The notes below the pieces were generated by a model. That model was not told the origin of the DNA. It made no database searches and saw only the letters and a list, made by a program, of their open reading frames with translations. From positions 4,971,001 to 5,035,000 of the forward strand of contig NZ_CP080519.1 in the NCBI RefSeq assembly GCF_019468465.1: a stretch of 64,000 bases of DNA, written 5' to 3'. The position numbers were made by a program, and so were the translations under genes. The stretch is from Amycolatopsis sp. DSM 110486 (GTDB lineage Bacteria > Actinomycetota > Actinomycetes > Mycobacteriales > Pseudonocardiaceae). Shown one piece after another: positions 33,472 through 42,641 of the stretch (its first letter is position 1; the number at the start of each line of letters is the position of its first letter).

Positions 33472-34046
33472 CACTCGGCGTCCGCGCTGCGCGTTTGCTC
33501 GCATCATTGGACTGCTGTCGCATCGAGCGCGGCCTCACCGACGCCGAATTCGATCGTATCGAGGCCCAGTACGACATCGAATTCGCCGACGACCACCGTG
33601 CGTTCCTCGCCACGGGCCTCCCCGTCGAGTCTCCGCACGAAGAGGGTCAGACCTGGACACACCCGTGGCCCGACTGGCGCAACGGCGACCCGGCCGCCCT
33701 TCGCGCCCACATCGACTGGGAGACGGACTACGTCATCGACCTCGTCCGGGACGGCTACTGGGAAACCCGCTGGGGCAACCGCCCGGTCACCCCGCACGAC
33801 GCGGTGGGCGCCTTCCGCCGCCGCCTCCGCATAGCGGCCCCGATGGTGCCGATCTACGCTCACCGCTACCTCCCCGGAGGACACGGCACCTCCGGGCGCC
33901 CGGTCCTTTCCATGCGCGGCTTCGACATCATCTACTACGGCAGGGATCTGCTGAACTACATCGTCCGCGAGTTCGCCGAGCCCCTGTCCGGAGCGTGGCC
34001 GCCCCCACGGATCGCGTTCTGGGGCCACTACCTCGAAGACGAGTAG
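33468..34046 (+). CDS. SMI1/KNR4 (SUKH)-like protein
   Basis: 192 residues. The N-terminal LTDAEFDRIEAQYDIEFADDHRAFLATGLPV and late VPIYAHRYLPG, PVLSMRGFDIIYYGRDLLNYIVREF match the actinobacterial branch of the SUKH/SMI1 fold. SUKH proteins often act as immunity proteins to contact toxins, but this branch is widespread beside housekeeping genes and has no toxin neighbour here. It starts at GTG 33468, overlapping the previous TGA, so it is the third gene of the RNB operon. Confidence 0.7.
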   Translation: MTLGVRAARLLASLDCCRIERGLTDAEFDRIEAQYDIEFADDHRAFLATGLPVESPHEEGQTWTHPWPDWRNGDPAALRAHIDWETDYVIDLVRDGYWETRWGNRPVTPHDAVGAFRRRLRIAAPMVPIYAHRYLPGGHGTSGRPVLSMRGFDIIYYGRDLLNYIVREFAEPLSGAWPPPRIAFWGHYLEDE

Positions 34047-34096
34047 GGACCGCGACGGGCCGCCCGGCGGTTGAGCGGCCCGTCGACATCCGGCCC

Positions 34097-35524
34097 CTAC
34101 AGGGTCAACCCCGTCAGTACGGTCACCCGTTCCTCCGTGAAATCCGCCATCGCAGCCGCCGGGCCCTCGCGGCCGACGCCGGAGTCCTTGACGCCGCCGT
34201 AAGGCATCTGGTCGGCACGGAAGCTGGGGACGTCGCCGATGAGGACGCCGCCGACCTTCAAGCGGGCGGAGACGTCGAACGCCGTGGGCAGGTCGCGCGT
34301 GAAGACGCCGGCCTGGAGGCCGAAGCGCGAAGCGTTGATCCGCGAAACGCCCTCGTCCACAGAGGACACCCGGATCAACGAAACCACCGGCCCGAACACC
34401 TCCTCGGCCATCACGGCAGCGTCTTCCGGCACCCCGGACAGCACCGTCGGCTCCACTGTCGCACCGGAACGGCCGCCGCCGGTGAGCAAAGAAGCGCCGG
34501 CGGAGACGGCGTCCGACACCCACGAAGTGACCCGCGAAGCCGCGGCCTCGTTGATCAGCGGGCCGACATCCACCCCGTCGGCAGACGGGTCACCCGTGCG
34601 CAAAGCAGCGACCTGCGCCAGAACCCGAGACTCCAGCTCGTCATACACATCCGTGTGCACGTAAACCCGCTGCACGGAGATGCACGACTGCCCCGCCTGG
34701 TACATGGAAAACGTCGCGATCCGCTGCGCCGCGAAGTCCAGGTCCGTCCAATCCGGACAGACCAGCACGGCGCCGTTGCCGCCCAGCTCCAGGGAGACGT
34801 GCTTGCGCGGCACGCTCTCCCGGATCGACCAGCCGACCGGCACCGAGCCTGTGAACGAAACCACCGGCAGCCGCGGATCGCGAACCAGAGCGGCCGTCTC
34901 CTCGTTGCCCAGCGGCAGAATCGACCAGCTCCCCGCAGGCAACCCCGTCTCCGCCAGGATCTCGCCCAGCAGCAATGACGTCAGCGGCGTCGCCGGCGCC
35001 GGCTTCAGCACGATCGGCGCGCCGACCGCGATGGCCGGCGCGACCTTGTGCGCCACCAGGTTCAGCGGGAAGTTGAACGGCGTGATCCCCAGCACCGGTC
35101 CGCGAGGCACCCGGCGCACCAAGGCCAGTCGGCCCGTACCACCCGGGTCCGTGTCGAGGCGCTGAAGCTCGCCCGAGAATCGGCGGGCCTCTTCGGCGGC
35201 CCAGCGGAACGTCGACACCGCGCGCCCCACTTCGCCCCGCGACCACTTCAACGGCTTGCCCGACTCGGCCGTGATGAGCCGCGCGATCTCGTCGGCCCGC
35301 TGACTCAACGAACGGGACACGTGGTCCAACGCCCCCGCCCGCACGTGCGCGGGCGTAACAGCGAACTCGTCTGCCACCGAAGCCGCCGCCGCAACCGCCG
35401 CCTCGACGTCCGAAGCGGTCGGCACGAAGTGCGAACCGGCCTCGCTCCCGTCATAGGAATGGTGGACGACCGCGGTCGAGGAACTGGTCACCGGCTTGCC
35501 GGCGATCCAAAAGGGGACAGTCAC
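34097..35524 (-). CDS. gabD: Aldehyde dehydrogenase, probably succinate-semialdehyde type
   Basis: 475 residues of the NAD(P)-dependent aldehyde dehydrogenase superfamily. The catalytic Cys281 (QAGQSC), general base Glu246 (SLELGGN) and oxyanion Asn151 (TPFNFP) are all present. The GTG at 35522-35524 overlaps the stop of the GABA aminotransferase gene in a GTGA, so the two are translationally coupled. GabT makes succinate semialdehyde and this enzyme most likely oxidises it to succinate. The sequence is nearer to phosphorylating-like or broad ALDH groups than to classical GabD, so the gene name is by context. Confidence 0.85.
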   Translation of the reverse strand: MTVPFWIAGKPVTSSSTAVVHHSYDGSEAGSHFVPTASDVEAAVAAAASVADEFAVTPAHVRAGALDHVSRSLSQRADEIARLITAESGKPLKWSRGEVGRAVSTFRWAAEEARRFSGELQRLDTDPGGTGRLALVRRVPRGPVLGITPFNFPLNLVAHKVAPAIAVGAPIVLKPAPATPLTSLLLGEILAETGLPAGSWSILPLGNEETAALVRDPRLPVVSFTGSVPVGWSIRESVPRKHVSLELGGNGAVLVCPDWTDLDFAAQRIATFSMYQAGQSCISVQRVYVHTDVYDELESRVLAQVAALRTGDPSADGVDVGPLINEAAASRVTSWVSDAVSAGASLLTGGGRSGATVEPTVLSGVPEDAAVMAEEVFGPVVSLIRVSSVDEGVSRINASRFGLQAGVFTRDLPTAFDVSARLKVGGVLIGDVPSFRADQMPYGGVKDSGVGREGPAAAMADFTEERVTVLTGLTL

Positions 35525-36873
35525 TTGCGCACCTCCGTGCGGACCGCGTGCTCGAGGACGGACAGGCCCTCGTCGAGCAGCTCGTTGGACAGGGAAAGCG
35601 GCGGCAGCAGCCGGATGACGTTGCCGTCGGTCCCGCAGGTCAGCACCACCACGCCGAGCGCGTGACACGCCGCCGCGACGCGCTTGGTGAGGTCGGCGTC
35701 CGGCTCGGAGGTGCCGGGGCGAACGAATTCCGCGGCCAACATCGCGCCGCGCCCGCGCACGTCGCCGATCACGCCCGTCTCGGCGGCCAGAGCCCGCAGC
35801 CGCGGCAGCACGACCTCCTCCACGCGCCGCGCGGAAGACGCCAGATCCGAACTACGCATCGTCTCGATCGAACCCAGCGCAGCGGCACAAGCGATGGGGT
35901 TACCGCCGTAGGTCCCGCCAAGACCACCGGGCCCGACCGCGTCGAGCAGCTCCGCGCGCCCGGTCACGGCCGACAGGGGCAGGCCCGCCGCGATGCCCTT
36001 GGCCGTCGCGATCAGGTCCGGCACCACGCCCTCGCGCGACGACGCGAACCAGTCGCCGGTGCGGCAGAAGCCTGTCTGCACCTCATCAGCCACGAACACC
36101 ACGCCATTCGCAGCGCACCACTGCGAAAGCGCCGGCAGGAACCCCGGTGCCGGCTCGATGAACCCGCCCTCACCCTGGATCGGCTCGATCACCACGGCCG
36201 CCACCTGGTCGCCGCCGATCTGCTTCTCGATCCGGTCGATCGCGATCCGCGCGGCCTCCGGACCCGAAAGCCCGTCGCGGTACGGGTAGGACCCCGGCAC
36301 GCGGTACACCTCGGGCGCGAACGGGCCGAAGCCGTGCTTGTAGGGCACCGACTTCGCGGTCAACGCCATCGTCAGGTTCGTCCGCCCGTGGTAGGCGTGG
36401 TCGAACACCACCACGGCCTGCCGCCCGGTCGCGGCGCGCGCGATCTTCACCGCGTTCTCCACGGCCTCCGCGCCGGAGTTGAACAGCACCGACTTCTTCG
36501 CGTGGTCACCCGGCGTCAGCTCCGCCAGTGCCTCGCACACCTCGACGTACCCCTCGTACGGCGTGACCATGAAACACGTGTGCGTGAACCAGCCCGCCTG
36601 CTTGCGCACGCGGTCCACGACCTCGGGCGCGGAGTGGCCCACGTTCGTCACGGCGATGCCGGAACCGAAGTCGATGAGCACGTTGCCGTCGGCATCGGTG
36701 AGCAGACCGCCACTGGCCGACGTGATGTACGCGGGCAGCGTCGAGCTCACCCCCGCCGCGACCGCGGCCGTCCGCCGCTCCTGCAGCGCGCGCGACGCCG
36801 GGCCGGGGATCTCGGTGCGCAACTGGCGCAGGCGGGGCGCCGGGGCCACCAGGGTTTCGGTGGTCATGGTCAT
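35521..36873 (-). CDS. gabT: 4-aminobutyrate aminotransferase
   Basis: 450 residues, PLP-dependent class III aminotransferase. The Schiff-base lysine is Lys292 (LIATAKGIAAGLP) and the pyridine-N Asp is Asp263 (FVADEVQTGFCRTG). Other hallmarks are FNSGAEAVENAVKIAR and VVIEPIQGEGGF. The enzyme converts GABA plus 2-oxoglutarate to succinate semialdehyde plus glutamate. The ATG at 36873 has AGGAG about 8 bases upstream. It is divergent from the PucR gene, with a dyad in between, and coupled to the downstream dehydrogenase gene. Confidence 0.94.
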   Translation of the reverse strand: MTMTTETLVAPAPRLRQLRTEIPGPASRALQERRTAAVAAGVSSTLPAYITSASGGLLTDADGNVLIDFGSGIAVTNVGHSAPEVVDRVRKQAGWFTHTCFMVTPYEGYVEVCEALAELTPGDHAKKSVLFNSGAEAVENAVKIARAATGRQAVVVFDHAYHGRTNLTMALTAKSVPYKHGFGPFAPEVYRVPGSYPYRDGLSGPEAARIAIDRIEKQIGGDQVAAVVIEPIQGEGGFIEPAPGFLPALSQWCAANGVVFVADEVQTGFCRTGDWFASSREGVVPDLIATAKGIAAGLPLSAVTGRAELLDAVGPGGLGGTYGGNPIACAAALGSIETMRSSDLASSARRVEEVVLPRLRALAAETGVIGDVRGRGAMLAAEFVRPGTSEPDADLTKRVAAACHALGVVVLTCGTDGNVIRLLPPLSLSNELLDEGLSVLEHAVRTEVRK

Positions 36874-36940
36874 GGGCTCAACTCCTGGGAAACGGGCTGG
36901 GTCACCTCCCAGGATGAGGCGGCTCCATGCACAAGTCAGC

Positions 36941-36977
36941 TGGCCAAGATGTCCAATGCCGCGCGTAAACTTGGCCA
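36941..36977. promoter_or_regulatory. Dyad between gabT and the PucR gene
   Basis: TGGCCAAG (36941-36948) and CTTGGCCA (36970-36977) form a perfect 8-bp inverted repeat with 21 bases between. The right arm ends 2 bases before the pucR-type ATG. It is a candidate site for the PucR-like regulator to control itself and gabT. Confidence 0.6.
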
Positions 36978-36979
36978 CT

Positions 36980-38419
36980 ATGGCACTCACCCTGCGCGCG
37001 CTCACTGAACAGCGGTCGCTCGCGCTGCGCGTGGTTGCGGGGGAGGCCGGCCTCGATCGCCCGATCGGCTGGGTGCACCCGACCGAGCTCACCGACCCGC
37101 ACGCCTTCCTCGAAGGCGGCGAGCTCCTGCTCACCACGGGCCTGGCCCTCGACGACACGACGTCGGAGGCCTACGTCCGCCGCCTCGTCGAAGCGGGCAC
37201 CGCCGGGCTCGGCTTCGGCGTCGGGCTCAGCCACGAGCACGTGCCGCGCACCCTGGTCGAAACCGCCGACGAGATCGGCCTCCCGGTGCTCGAAGTGCCC
37301 CGCAAGACGCCCTTCATCGCCATCACCCGCGCCGTCTCCCGCGCGGTCGCGGCCGACGAGTACGCCGCGACCGTCCGCATCGGCCGCGCCCAGCAGGAAC
37401 TCACCCGCACCGCCGTGGGAAAGACGGGCGCGGCGGGTGTCGTGCGGCGGCTCGCCCGGCTCATCGACGGCTGGGTCGTGCTCTTCGACGCCGCCGGCCA
37501 ACTCCGCGAAGTCTCTTCCGCAGCCGCTCGCGCACACGGGGAACAGCTCGACGTGAAGGACCTGCGCGCCGGCACACGGGTTGTCACGCTGGGGGAGCAG
37601 GAGGTCGTGCTCCAGACCTTGCACACGCGCGGCGCGCTCGCGGTCGGCACCACCGAGCCGCTCGACTCGACCGGTCGCCACATCGTGAACACGGCGGTCT
37701 CGCTGCTTTCCCTTGCCCTGGAACAGGATCGTGCCCAACGCGGCGCGCTGTCCCGGCTGCGCACCGGCCTGCTCGACCTGTTCGCCGACGGCCAGGAAGC
37801 CCTCGCGCTCGACGTGCTGCGCACCGCGCAAGGCGCCCCGCCGCAACCGTGGGCCGTGCTCGCCGTCGCGGGCCGGCCTGCCGCGCGGACCGCGCTGTAC
37901 GACCGCCTGGAACCCGTTGCGGGGCAAGTGTTCTTCGCCCACTCCGAGTCGCTCCTCGTCGCCGCGACCGACGACGCCGACCGCGTGCTCACCGTGGCCG
38001 CCGAAGTCGGCGGTTGCCACGTCGGCGTCGGAGACGCCACCGAGTTCCCGGCAGCGCTGCGCCAGGCCCGGCAGGCGGCCGAAACCGCGCGCAGCCAGGA
38101 CATTCCGCTCCTGCGCTATGCCGACCACGCCGGCCGGGGCCTGCTCAACCTCCTGGATCCCCTTGCCGCCCAAGCCTTTGCCCACGAGCTTCTGAACCCG
38201 CTGCGCACCCACGACGAGTCCGGCCGCGGTGAGCTGGAGGAGTCCCTGCGCTGCTGGCTCGAAAACCACGGCCACTGGGACCGCGCCGCCACGCAGCTGC
38301 ACATCCACCGTCACACCCTGCGCAACCGCATCACCAAGGCCGCCGAGCTCCTCGGTCAGGACCTCGACTCACCCGGCACCAGGGCCGAACTCTGGCTCGC
38401 CCTTCAGGTCAACCGCTGA
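36980..38419 (+). CDS. PucR-family regulator of the GABA genes
   Basis: 479 residues. The N-terminal PucR sensory domain (about 5-125) contains WVHPTELTDPHAFLEGGELLLTTG. A middle GGDEF-like/CdaR-type region follows, and the C-terminal helix-turn-helix (about 415-475) has LRCWLENHGHWDRAATQLHIHRHTLRNRITKAAELLG. PucR proteins activate purine, GABA or amino-acid use genes, and GabR-like members activate gabT-gabD in actinobacteria. Being divergent from gabT with a shared dyad makes it the likely activator of gabT-gabD. The start is ATG 36980. Confidence 0.92.
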   Translation: MALTLRALTEQRSLALRVVAGEAGLDRPIGWVHPTELTDPHAFLEGGELLLTTGLALDDTTSEAYVRRLVEAGTAGLGFGVGLSHEHVPRTLVETADEIGLPVLEVPRKTPFIAITRAVSRAVAADEYAATVRIGRAQQELTRTAVGKTGAAGVVRRLARLIDGWVVLFDAAGQLREVSSAAARAHGEQLDVKDLRAGTRVVTLGEQEVVLQTLHTRGALAVGTTEPLDSTGRHIVNTAVSLLSLALEQDRAQRGALSRLRTGLLDLFADGQEALALDVLRTAQGAPPQPWAVLAVAGRPAARTALYDRLEPVAGQVFFAHSESLLVAATDDADRVLTVAAEVGGCHVGVGDATEFPAALRQARQAAETARSQDIPLLRYADHAGRGLLNLLDPLAAQAFAHELLNPLRTHDESGRGELEESLRCWLENHGHWDRAATQLHIHRHTLRNRITKAAELLGQDLDSPGTRAELWLALQVNR

Positions 38420-38438
38420 GAAAACACCCGCTGAGAAG

Positions 38439-39194
38439 TCACACGCTGACCAGCAACGCGATCGGCGAATCCCCGCACCGCCGCAACGTCGCGCCACCCG
38501 ACATCGTCTGCGGCTCCGCCCCGGCCGTCCACCACGCCGGCACATCGACGTCTCGCACCAGAGAACCCGTCGCCTGCCGGACGCTGTTCGACACGATCAC
38601 CCGCCCCTGCGCGTTGAGCAGAGCCGCGCGCCGGCCCAGCGAACGCAGCCGCCGGCTCACCGTCCGCTCGAACTCGCGCACGTAGACGTCCGCGCCCACC
38701 ACGCCGGCAAACGAACCGTCGCGGTACACGGGCAGCGTGAAAGTGAGCGTGTACTCGTCGGTGCAGAGGTAGTCGACGTACGGGCCGTTGATGTGGCGCC
38801 GGCCGCTGTCGCGCGGCACGGTGAACCACGACTGGCGCGTGTAGTCGAGGAAGTTCGGGCTCTCCGGGTCGAGGCTGATGAACAGCTGCTCCGGCACGGT
38901 GTCCTCGGAACCACTGTCGTCCGAACCGGTGGTGGTCCACCACTCGAAGCCGAACTCCTGGTCCGACAACACGTGGGGCGCACTCACGAACCCCGCGCCG
39001 ATCACGAGGCCGCCGAGGGCCTCCAGGACCTGCGGCCGGATGCCGTGGAGCGTGCGGGAACCGGCGCCGCCGGGCTCGGCCAGCAGCGTCTCGGCCGCGG
39101 CCAATACGGGCTTCAGCCGCTCGAAGATCTCCTCGACCAGCGCGGATACCTGTGCGACGACTTCGTCGCCGGTCAACGTGCGGGTGTCGGTCAC
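38439..39194 (-). CDS. Cytosolic Cache-domain protein
   Basis: 251 residues with a Cache-type ligand-binding domain: YLCTDEYTLTFTLPVYRDGSFAGVVGADVYVREFE followed by RRAALLNAQGRVIVSNS. Cache domains usually sit outside the membrane in chemoreceptors and kinases, but this protein has no signal peptide, membrane helix or output domain. It lies between the PucR gene and a GntR gene within a polyamine/GABA catabolic region, so binding of an amine or amino-acid ligand is plausible. GTG 39194 with GAGGTGAG upstream is preferred over GTG 39203. The output partner is unknown, perhaps the adjacent GntR regulator. Confidence 0.75.
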   Translation of the reverse strand: MTDTRTLTGDEVVAQVSALVEEIFERLKPVLAAAETLLAEPGGAGSRTLHGIRPQVLEALGGLVIGAGFVSAPHVLSDQEFGFEWWTTTGSDDSGSEDTVPEQLFISLDPESPNFLDYTRQSWFTVPRDSGRRHINGPYVDYLCTDEYTLTFTLPVYRDGSFAGVVGADVYVREFERTVSRRLRSLGRRAALLNAQGRVIVSNSVRQATGSLVRDVDVPAWWTAGAEPQTMSGGATLRRCGDSPIALLVSV

Positions 39195-39226
39195 GATGCT
39201 CACCTCGATCGCGGGGTCATCGAAGC

Positions 39227-39970
39227 CTACGGCGTTTCGAGGCTTAAGTGCAGATCCACGAGCCGGTCGAGCGCGCTCAGGATGTGCTCCTCGGTCAGCT
39301 TGCGGGCCAGATCGCCGTCGGCCGCCGCGATCGCGGTGACGATCGCGTAGTGCTCAGCGTAGGACTGGCGGCAGGTGTCCTCGCCGTCGAGGGGCACCCA
39401 GAGCAACCCGCCGTGTTCGCCCTGCAGTTGGACCTCCTGGTTGGTGAGCCGCGGCGACTGCGCGGCCGCCGCGATCTCGAGGTGGAAGTGCCGTTCGGCG
39501 CGCGTCGCCTCGGGACCGGTCGTGCCGAGGAGGTCTTCGCTGGTCAGGCGCAGTCGTTCCAGGTCTTCGGGCGAGCTGCGTTCCGACGCGAGCTTGGCCG
39601 CGGACCCGGCCACGGCGAGGTAGTGGTCGCCGAAGTCGCGCAGATCCGCGAGCGAGACGAGCCGCAGGCGCTGGGCCCACGAGCTCGGCGCCGGCCATGC
39701 GGGCGTGCGCACGAAGCTGCCGCCGCCGCGCCCGCGCCTGGTCTCGACCAGCCCCTGCTGCCGCAGCACAGCGAGCGCTTCGCGGACCGTCACGGTGGAA
39801 ACGCGGAACTGCGCGGCGAGCTCGACCTCGCTCGGCAGCTGCTCGGCGTCGTCGAGGAGACCCAGGGTGATGGCGTCGAGCAGCCGGGCCGCGACCGCCT
39901 CGGCGCGGCCGAGCTGGTCGAGCGGAGCGAACATCGCCAGTCGTGCGCTGTTCGACATCTCCTTGCGCAT
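39227..39970 (-). CDS. GntR/FadR-family regulator near the aminobutyraldehyde dehydrogenase gene
   Basis: 247 residues. The winged helix-turn-helix is at about 25-95 (LPSEVELAAQFRVSTVTVREALAVLRQQGLVETRRGRGGGSFV) and an FCD ligand domain at about 110-235, including ERHFHLEIAAAAQSPRL and a late EHYAIVTAIAAADGDLARKLTEEH. It is transcribed divergently from the dehydrogenase-pot operon at 40085, with an AT-rich dyad in the gap. It probably represses polyamine uptake and oxidation in the absence of its ligand. The start is ATG 39970; a second ATG four codons in overlaps an AAGGAG. Confidence 0.88.
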   Translation of the reverse strand: MRKEMSNSARLAMFAPLDQLGRAEAVAARLLDAITLGLLDDAEQLPSEVELAAQFRVSTVTVREALAVLRQQGLVETRRGRGGGSFVRTPAWPAPSSWAQRLRLVSLADLRDFGDHYLAVAGSAAKLASERSSPEDLERLRLTSEDLLGTTGPEATRAERHFHLEIAAAAQSPRLTNQEVQLQGEHGGLLWVPLDGEDTCRQSYAEHYAIVTAIAAADGDLARKLTEEHILSALDRLVDLHLSLETP

Positions 39971-40029
39971 CGTGGGCCCACCCGTCTCGGCATGCGATTG
40001 GGGCCAATAGTGCCCCAGGACCTTGTCAT

Positions 40030-40055
40030 GTGAAATATGGAGTTATATGTTTCAC
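40030..40055. promoter_or_regulatory. Candidate GntR operator
   Basis: GTGAAATAT (40030-40038) is mirrored by ATATGTTTCAC (ending 40055), a dyad with one inserted base, whose outer six bases GTGAAA/TTTCAC match perfectly. It is AT-rich, sits 30 bases before the dehydrogenase start at 40085, and is divergent from the GntR gene. Confidence 0.6.
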
Positions 40056-40084
40056 CCTGCCACGGAGAGTCAGGAGGCGCACGC

Positions 40085-41506
40085 GTGCAGGAATTGAAGC
40101 ACTACGTCGGCGGGAAGTTCGTCGACTCGCAGTCCGGGAGGGTCCTCGAAATCGTGGACCCGGTCACCGGCCGCGCGTACTGCACCGCGCCGGTGGCGAG
40201 CGCCGAAGACATCGACCACGCGCTCAAGGTCGCGGCGGAGGCGTTCGAGAGCTGGAAGGAGACCACGCCGGCCCAGCGCCAGCTCGCGCTCCTGAAGATC
40301 GCCGACGCCGTCGAGGCCCGCGGCGAGGAGCTCGTGCGCGTCGAGTCGCAGAACACCGGCAAGCCGGTCGCGCTCACGATGTCCGAAGAGCTGCCGATGA
40401 TCGTCGACCAGCTGCGCTTCTTCGCCGGCGCCGCGCGCGTGCTCGAAGGCCGCGCGGCCGGTGAGTACATGGAAGGCCACACGTCCTTCATCCGCCGCGA
40501 GCCCGTGGGCGTCTGCGCGCAGGTGACGCCGTGGAACTACCCGCTGCTCATGGCGATCTGGAAGATCGCGCCCGCGCTCGCGGCGGGCAACACGGTCGTG
40601 CTCAAGCCGTCGGACACCACGCCGGCGTCCACTCTGCTGCTGGCCGAGATCTGCGGCGAGTTCCTGCCGCCGGGCGTGTTCAACGTGGTGACCGGCGACC
40701 GTGACTCCGGCCGCGCGCTGGTGGAGCACCCGATCCCCTCGATGGTGTCGATCACCGGCTCCGTGCGCGCCGGCATCGAGGTCGCGGGCGCCGCGGCCCG
40801 CGACGTCAAGCGCGTGCACCTGGAGCTGGGCGGCAAGGCGCCCGTGATCGTGTTCTCCGACGCCGACCTCGAGGCCGCCGCCGAGACCATCGCGATGGCG
40901 GGCTACTTCAACGCCGGCCAGGACTGCACCGCCGCCACGCGCGTGCTGGTGTCCGACGACGTGCACGACACCTTCGTCGCCGCCCTCTCGCGTCAGGCCG
41001 AGGCCAGCAAGACCGGCAAGCCGGACGACGACACCGCCGCCTTCGGCCCGCTCAACAACGCCGCGCAGCTGGAGAAGGTGTCCGGCTTCATCGACCGCCT
41101 GCCCGGGCACGCCACCGTCCACTGTGGAGGGCGACGCGTCGGCGACGAGGGCTTCTTCTACGAAGCCACCGTGGTCTCCGGCGTCACGCAGGACGACGAG
41201 ATCACCCAGAACGAGGTCTTCGGCCCCGTGATCACCGTGCAGCGCTTCTCCGACGAAGCCGACGCGGTGAAGGCGGCCAACGGCGTGCCCTACGGCCTCG
41301 CCTCCTCGATCTGGACCAAGGACCACCAGCGCGCCATGCGCGTGTCCGCCAAGCTCGACTTCGGGTGCGTGTGGATCAACACCCACATCCCGCTCGTCGC
41401 CGAGATGCCCCACGGCGGGTTCAAGAAGTCGGGTTACGGCAAGGATCTCTCGCTGTACGGACTCGAGGACTACACCCGCGTCAAGCACGTGATGAGCGCG
41501 CTGTAG
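40085..41506 (+). CDS. Gamma-aminobutyraldehyde dehydrogenase-type ALDH
   Basis: 473 residues of the aldehyde dehydrogenase superfamily with catalytic Cys281 (NAGQDCTAATR), Glu247 (LELGGKAP) and Asn151 (TPWNYPLL). The overall pattern, including the final HGGFKKSGYGKDLSLYGLEDYTRVKH, is that of PuuC/PatD-type enzymes that oxidise 4-aminobutanal to GABA. The product would feed gabT-gabD a few kb away. GTG 40085 has a strong AGGAGG at 40072-40077. It is the first gene of the run continuing into the polyamine importer genes. Confidence 0.9.
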   Translation: MQELKHYVGGKFVDSQSGRVLEIVDPVTGRAYCTAPVASAEDIDHALKVAAEAFESWKETTPAQRQLALLKIADAVEARGEELVRVESQNTGKPVALTMSEELPMIVDQLRFFAGAARVLEGRAAGEYMEGHTSFIRREPVGVCAQVTPWNYPLLMAIWKIAPALAAGNTVVLKPSDTTPASTLLLAEICGEFLPPGVFNVVTGDRDSGRALVEHPIPSMVSITGSVRAGIEVAGAAARDVKRVHLELGGKAPVIVFSDADLEAAAETIAMAGYFNAGQDCTAATRVLVSDDVHDTFVAALSRQAEASKTGKPDDDTAAFGPLNNAAQLEKVSGFIDRLPGHATVHCGGRRVGDEGFFYEATVVSGVTQDDEITQNEVFGPVITVQRFSDEADAVKAANGVPYGLASSIWTKDHQRAMRVSAKLDFGCVWINTHIPLVAEMPHGGFKKSGYGKDLSLYGLEDYTRVKHVMSAL

Positions 41507-41539
41507 GTACCGGTGACGAGATCCACGGGAAGGCCCGCC

Positions 41540-42616
41540 ATGCCACACCTTGCCCCGACGGCCGCCCGGCGGCCCGAGCCGCCGCGCGCCGGCGGTGAGC
41601 CGGCGATCCGGCTCACCGGGCTGCAGAAGCACTTCGACAAGGTCCGCGCCGTCGACGGCGTCGACCTCGACATCCCGCCCGGTGAGTTCTTCTCCATGCT
41701 CGGCCCGTCGGGCTCGGGGAAGACCACGGTGCTGCGCATGATCGCCGGCTTCGAGCTGCCCACCGCGGGCACCATCGAGCTCGCCGGGCGCGACGTCAGC
41801 CAGCTGGCGCCGTTCGAGCGCGACGTGAACACCGTGTTCCAGGACTACGCGCTCTTTCCGCACATGTCGGTGCGGCAGAACGTGGAGTACGGCCTCAAGG
41901 TCAAGCGGGTCGCCAAGGCCGAGCGCAAGCAACGCGCCGCGGAAGCCCTGGAGACCGTGCGGCTCGGGGAGTACGGCGACCGCAAGCCTTCTCAGCTCTC
42001 GGGTGGTCAGCGCCAGCGCGTCGCTCTCGCGCGGGCCCTGGTGAACCGCCCGAAGGTGCTGCTGCTCGACGAACCGCTGGGAGCACTCGACCTCAAGCTG
42101 CGTCAAGCGATGCAGATCGAGCTCAAGCAGATCCAGCGCGAAGTCGGGATCACCTTCGTGTTCGTGACGCACGACCAGGACGAGGCGCTGACCATGAGCG
42201 ACCGCATCGCGGTGTTCAACGCCGGGCGGATCGAACAGGTCGGCACCCCGGTGGAGGTGTACGAGAGACCGGCCAGCGCGTTCGTCGCCGGCTTCGTCGG
42301 CACGTCCAACCTGCTCAGCGGGCGTGGGGCCGAAGCGGTGATCGGCAAGCCCGGCGTGTACAGCATCCGGCCGGAGAAAATTCGCATCGATGCTGATCTT
42401 GCGTCGCCGGCCGGTCCAGGCGAGACTTCGGCGACCGGAATCGTCACGGATGTCGTATACGCCGGATCTACAGTGCGCTACGCTGTCGCGCTCGATGCGG
42501 GGGGTCAGTTGTCCGTGGTTCGCCAGAACACCAGTGAACCGACCGAGTTCGCCGACCGCCGGGTCCGTCTGCGGTGGCGCCACGAACACAGTTTCCGGGT
42601 CCCCGAAGCCGGCTAG
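41540..42616 (+). CDS. potA: Polyamine ABC importer ATPase
   Basis: 358 residues. Walker A is GPSGSGKT (55-62), the signature [15 protein letters not shown], Walker [13 protein letters not shown], and the switch His is in [14 protein letters not shown]-terminal TOBE-type regulatory domain (about 270-358) fits PotA. The ATP hydrolysis drives spermidine/putrescine uptake with the PotB/PotC/PotD-like products coded next. GGGAAGG before the ATG 41540 marks the start; the frame is open a little further up. Confidence 0.92.
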   Translation: MPHLAPTAARRPEPPRAGGEPAIRLTGLQKHFDKVRAVDGVDLDIPPGEFFSMLGPSGSGKTTVLRMIAGFELPTAGTIELAGRDVSQLAPFERDVNTVFQDYALFPHMSVRQNVEYGLKVKRVAKAERKQRAAEALETVRLGEYGDRKPSQLSGGQRQRVALARALVNRPKVLLLDEPLGALDLKLRQAMQIELKQIQREVGITFVFVTHDQDEALTMSDRIAVFNAGRIEQVGTPVEVYERPASAFVAGFVGTSNLLSGRGAEAVIGKPGVYSIRPEKIRIDADLASPAGPGETSATGIVTDVVYAGSTVRYAVALDAGGQLSVVRQNTSEPTEFADRRVRLRWRHEHSFRVPEAG

Positions 42617-42641
42617 TTCTCACGGGAAGGTTTCTCTCGAC

